8,772 nucleotides of DNA from Euryarchaeota archaeon UBA13 (GTDB lineage Archaea; Thermoplasmatota; Poseidoniia; Poseidoniales; Poseidoniaceae). The first letter of the stretch is position 1. Every line of letters begins with the position of its first letter. The notes below the pieces were generated by a model. The model was not told the origin of the DNA, searched no databases, and saw only the letters and a list, made by a program, of their open reading frames with translations. Shown here piece by piece: positions 6,871 to 8,772 of the stretch. The DNA lies in contig DAHU01000072.1 in the NCBI GenBank assembly GCA_002495945.1, positions 7,116-15,887 on the forward strand, given 5' to 3'. A program made the position numbers and the translations under genes.

Positions 6871-7359
6871 GTGTCCGAGCCTATTTCATACAGCCTTGAG
6901 GCGTTTCACAGCACTATATCTGTGATGCTAGTCGATAAAGTGCTGACAAGAGAGGAGAAGCGGTTGATCATTAAATTAGCCAGTGCACTCGGACTAAACG
7001 AAGATGAACCTTCACAAATATATCAAGCAATTAAAGCGGGCGAAAAAGTCAACGGTGGAGAACCTATTGACAGTAATAAAGCACAAGAAATTTACACCAA
7101 AGTGTTTGAAATTGCTATTGTCAATGCATCGCTGTCAAGGGATGAGTTCCGCGTTCTTGCTCATTTACGGGATATTTTCCAAATCGATGACGAAGAACAC
7201 CACCGAATCGAAGAAGAGTTGCGCGAGATAGTTAGGGAAAAGTTCGAAGATCCCAATGTCATTGACAAGATGCTTGGCACATTGCGAGACTCAGTTAGTT
7301 TAGTTGGTGACTTGTTTGATGTTGTTCGTAAAAAAGCAGCAGATGGTGCTAAGAAATGA
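6871..7359 (+). CDS. TerB-like tellurite-resistance-family domain protein (162 aa)
   Basis: Two helical halves show the TerB pattern. Residues about 18-45 read VMLVDKVLTREEKRL then LASALGL, and residues about 82-112 read VNASLSRDEFRVLAHLRDI then FQIDDEEHHRIEEEL. Known TerB proteins have an acidic 'A-D-G-x-h-s-x-x-E' turn at these places, and some bind calcium. Here the Asp is kept in the first half (D22) but the second half has Asn85, so only one site may be able to bind a metal. The tail at about 127-154 is an amphipathic helix. In other organisms TerB-like domains mostly occur in stress or membrane-associated complexes, and the name does not imply tellurite resistance. GTG at 6871 is chosen for its GGAGG; ATG at 6925 would start just before the domain and is an alternative. 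It is the first gene of the cluster and overlaps the next by ATGA. Confidence 0.8.
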   Translation: MSEPISYSLEAFHSTISVMLVDKVLTREEKRLIIKLASALGLNEDEPSQIYQAIKAGEKVNGGEPIDSNKAQEIYTKVFEIAIVNASLSRDEFRVLAHLRDIFQIDDEEHHRIEEELREIVREKFEDPNVIDKMLGTLRDSVSLVGDLFDVVRKKAADGAKK

Positions 7360-7982
7360 ACGTTAAGCTCGACCAATTCCTTGAGCAATCGACACCAAAA
7401 GTGCTCAAATCAAACCGCCGCTGTTTAAAATTCTTGAATCAGGCTTATGCTGCGGGAAACCCCGGGATGATAACCCGACCAAGAGCCGATATAACCGCTG
7501 ACCACGGTGGTTTCTCGGCTCACTATGGCTGTCCAGACCCTGAAATGCGCACCATTGCATCGTGGTTACTGACTTATGGCAAGGATAAGCCGCGTCGCCT
7601 AGCAAAACTGATTCCAGCCTTGTGGCGTCGTCATGGAAGAGAAGATTTGAAGTTGGCTGGATTATTATTGGCTAATTTGTCAGAAGAAGAGCTTGGTGAA
7701 AATCCTTGGATGGCTTTGATTCACTTGTTTGGCCAACAAGAACCTATGGAAATTATTCTTGAAATTGCCGAAGAAATGAACCGCAGCGGCCATGAAGTGC
7801 CTGATGATCAGTGGTTGATTGCAATGGCTCAACAAAGTCAATTATGGCATCAAATAGCGATGTTATTTATTTCTGTCAGAGGTGATGGATATGGAGGATT
7901 GAGAGACTTAATCGTAGCTGCTCCCGGCGGGGGAGAACTGTTTGAAAGAATAAGAAATAAATTGCTTGAACAGGATAATTGA
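7356..7982 (+). CDS. Helical-repeat protein, possibly distantly AlkD/HEAT-like (208 aa)
   Basis: The ATG lies in the ATGA overlap with the TerB-like gene (four bases), with GGTG seven bases upstream, so translation is probably coupled. After about 60 residues, including a Gly/His/Cys-containing stretch (ADHGGFSAHYGCPDPE), the protein is a series of short helix pairs. Examples are IASWLLTYGKDKPRRLAKLI (68-87), then ALWRRHGREDLKLAGLLLANL (88-108, split by a turn), a turn NPWMALIHLF, and IILEIAEEM. The block around LIPALWRRHGREDLKLAGL resembles the helix pair with 'elW.....E.r.la..lL' of DNA-alkylation-repair (AlkD) HEAT proteins, and the cationic faces would suit DNA contact. I could not check the catalytic or lesion-binding residues, so this is only a suggestion. 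No membrane segment or signal peptide is present. Confidence 0.8.
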   Translation: MNVKLDQFLEQSTPKVLKSNRRCLKFLNQAYAAGNPGMITRPRADITADHGGFSAHYGCPDPEMRTIASWLLTYGKDKPRRLAKLIPALWRRHGREDLKLAGLLLANLSEEELGENPWMALIHLFGQQEPMEIILEIAEEMNRSGHEVPDDQWLIAMAQQSQLWHQIAMLFISVRGDGYGGLRDLIVAAPGGGELFERIRNKLLEQDN

Positions 7983-8007
7983 TGGACTTGAAGACCTTAG
8001 TAACTCT

Positions 8008-8217
8008 ATGTCCGAGAGATTTCTGCCAACTGAGGACCCCGTCATGGAGGCAGTCCTGCAGTGGACCGTTGAGCGGGATGCTCAAGACGTCCGGAGATTG
8101 CTTGAATGGCTGCCAGAGGCACGTAGTAGTAGAGAACGTAAAGCGCTGATGGAACGAGTAAGAAGCCTGCTTGAAGAACTCGAGGATGCAATGAATAAGT
8201 TAGATGAATTACACTGA
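8008..8217 (+). CDS. Small charged helical protein of unknown function (about 69 aa)
   Basis: The product is acidic and basic in alternation and wholly helical (AVLQWTVERDAQDVRRLLEW, then SSRERKALMERVRSLLEELEDAM). It has a Pro break near residue 46 of the longer form, suggesting a helical hairpin. No family is recognised. The start is uncertain: ATG at 8008 gives 69 residues beginning MSERF, while TTG at 7966 gives 83 residues and overlaps the previous gene by 17 bases. Neither has a clear ribosome site. ATG at 8008 is preferred because MSE starts are seen in neighbours and TTG is rare. A rival ATG at 7982 opens a different frame whose product is Cys-rich and unlike a real protein. The stop TGA overlaps the next start by one base. 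Confidence 0.65.
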   Translation: MSERFLPTEDPVMEAVLQWTVERDAQDVRRLLEWLPEARSSRERKALMERVRSLLEELEDAMNKLDELH

Positions 8218-8747
8218 TGATTGATATGACTACAGTGCTAATTTTTGCCGGGGGCAGTAGTACAAGGATGGGGCATGATAAGTCCACAATGTTTGGCGGT
8301 GTTGAGCGAATATTGCAAGAATGTCACAACACAAACATCACTCGAACTATTACCTTATGCGGCCCTGTTACTAGGAAAAAAATGTTTCAAGGTGAGGTAT
8401 GGGCAGATCCAGAAGATTGTGATAGTTTAGTAGAAATAATATCCTGGGCAATAGATAGGATTGATGGAGACATCTTACTGTTACCTTGTGATGCGTTTAA
8501 TTTAACCGAGGAAGGTATCAATGCATTATTGGAACAAGATAATTGCCTACCGCTAGATGAGTTTGGCAATCGTCAGCCGCTGTTTGCAAGAATAACTAAG
8601 CGAGCACAGATAAACTTAGATTCTGAGTCATTAAATGAAATGTTCGAGAATTTTCCCAGTTTTTGTGATTCAAGATTAGCAAGCGAGTTCAACAATTTTA
8701 ATTCGCAGTCAGATTTGAAAAATCACCGTTTGCAATCGCATCGATAA
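8217..8747 (+). CDS. mobA: MobA-like nucleotidyltransferase (molybdenum cofactor guanylyltransferase family, 176 aa)
   Basis: The N-terminal nucleotide-binding loop is clear: IFAGGSSTRMGHDKS at residues 9-23, the signature of MobA and relatives, with Lys22 for phosphate contact. A metal-binding Asp sits in LLLPCDAFNL (D92), and GNRQPLFARI (117-126) matches the conserved G-x-x-x-P-L segment. The end, FNNFNSQSDL at 158-167, resembles the family's closing 'F-N-I-N-T-P-E-D-L'. MobA adds GMP from GTP to molybdopterin to form the guanine-dinucleotide cofactor. At 176 residues it is somewhat shorter than typical members of about 190-200. ATG at 8217 overlaps the previous stop (TGATG); an in-frame ATG at 8226 gives a more typical MTTVLIF start and is an alternative. 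No molybdenum enzyme or other cofactor gene is in the window, so the actual substrate could be another sugar- or pterin-phosphate. Confidence 0.85.
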   Translation: MIDMTTVLIFAGGSSTRMGHDKSTMFGGVERILQECHNTNITRTITLCGPVTRKKMFQGEVWADPEDCDSLVEIISWAIDRIDGDILLLPCDAFNLTEEGINALLEQDNCLPLDEFGNRQPLFARITKRAQINLDSESLNEMFENFPSFCDSRLASEFNNFNSQSDLKNHRLQSHR

Positions 8748-8772
8748 CTAGTGGATACAAAATATGTTCATA
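8698..8772 (-). CDS. Possible C-terminus of a convergent gene beyond the right edge
   Basis: A minus-strand frame is open from the right edge to a TAA at 8700-8698, giving 24 residues that include PLVIDAIANGDFSNLTAN. The composition looks like ordinary protein, and nothing else explains the last 25 bases. It would overlap the 3' end of the MobA-like gene by 50 bases tail to tail. A 24-residue open frame is well within chance, so this is only a candidate. Confidence 0.3.
   Translation of the reverse strand, partial: YEHILYPLVIDAIANGDFSNLTAN

Noticed and set aside
7982..8152. ATG frame immediately overlapping the stop of the helical-repeat gene
   Set aside because: Position would suit coupling, but the product is rich in Cys and unlike a folded protein. 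The frame starting at 8008 has clear helical, charged coding character.
1..8772. tRNA, rRNA, CRISPR array, insertion sequence, integrase or attachment repeat
   Set aside because: No cloverleaf-like sequence, regularly spaced repeats, transposase motifs or long terminal repeats were found on either strand by eye.

Overview
The window looks like a piece of a compact archaeal chromosome. The key anchor is an archaeal-type DnaG (TOPRIM primase/exosome subunit) on the minus strand at 5422-6663. TATA-like boxes lie about 25-30 bases before several starts, some genes have GAGG/GGAGG ribosome sites while others appear leaderless, and genes are packed with overlapping or abutting ends. Base composition is moderately AT-rich. 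The proline-tailed two-helix membrane protein and the general style of the genes suggest a marine Thermoplasmatota lineage such as Poseidoniales (Marine Group II). That placement is inference; only 'archaeon' is well supported.

Layout. (1) 1-1169, minus: a tetratricopeptide-repeat protein with an N-terminal membrane anchor, running off the left edge. (2) 1170-1348: a divergent promoter region. (3) 1349-4102, plus: a 917-residue, almost wholly helical protein of unknown function. It is built from at least four diverged copies of one module, followed by a Trp-rich charged linker and a separate C-terminal domain. (4) 4103-5371, minus: a 422-residue protein with an acidic N-terminus, two membrane helices and a long proline-rich tail. 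Its stop codon directly abuts the stop of the 917-residue gene. (5) 5422-6663, minus: dnaG. (6) 6664-6870: a second divergent promoter region. (7) 6871-8747, plus: a tight four-gene cluster encoding a TerB-like protein, a helical-repeat protein (possibly distantly AlkD/HEAT-like), a small charged helical protein and a MobA-like nucleotidyltransferase. (8) 8698-8772, minus: a reading frame open to the right edge that may be the C-terminus of a convergent gene.

How the genes may work together. dnaG and the proline-tail gene run in the same direction 50 bases apart, but the latter has its own TATA-like box and need not depend on the dnaG transcript. The terB-helical-small-mobA cluster is joined by a 4-base ATGA overlap and a 1-base TGATG overlap and is probably one translationally coupled operon. 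No rRNA, tRNA, CRISPR array, insertion sequence or integrase was seen. The most unusual items are the 917-residue repeat protein and the TerB/helical/MobA operon. Neither can be tied to a known system from this sequence alone.
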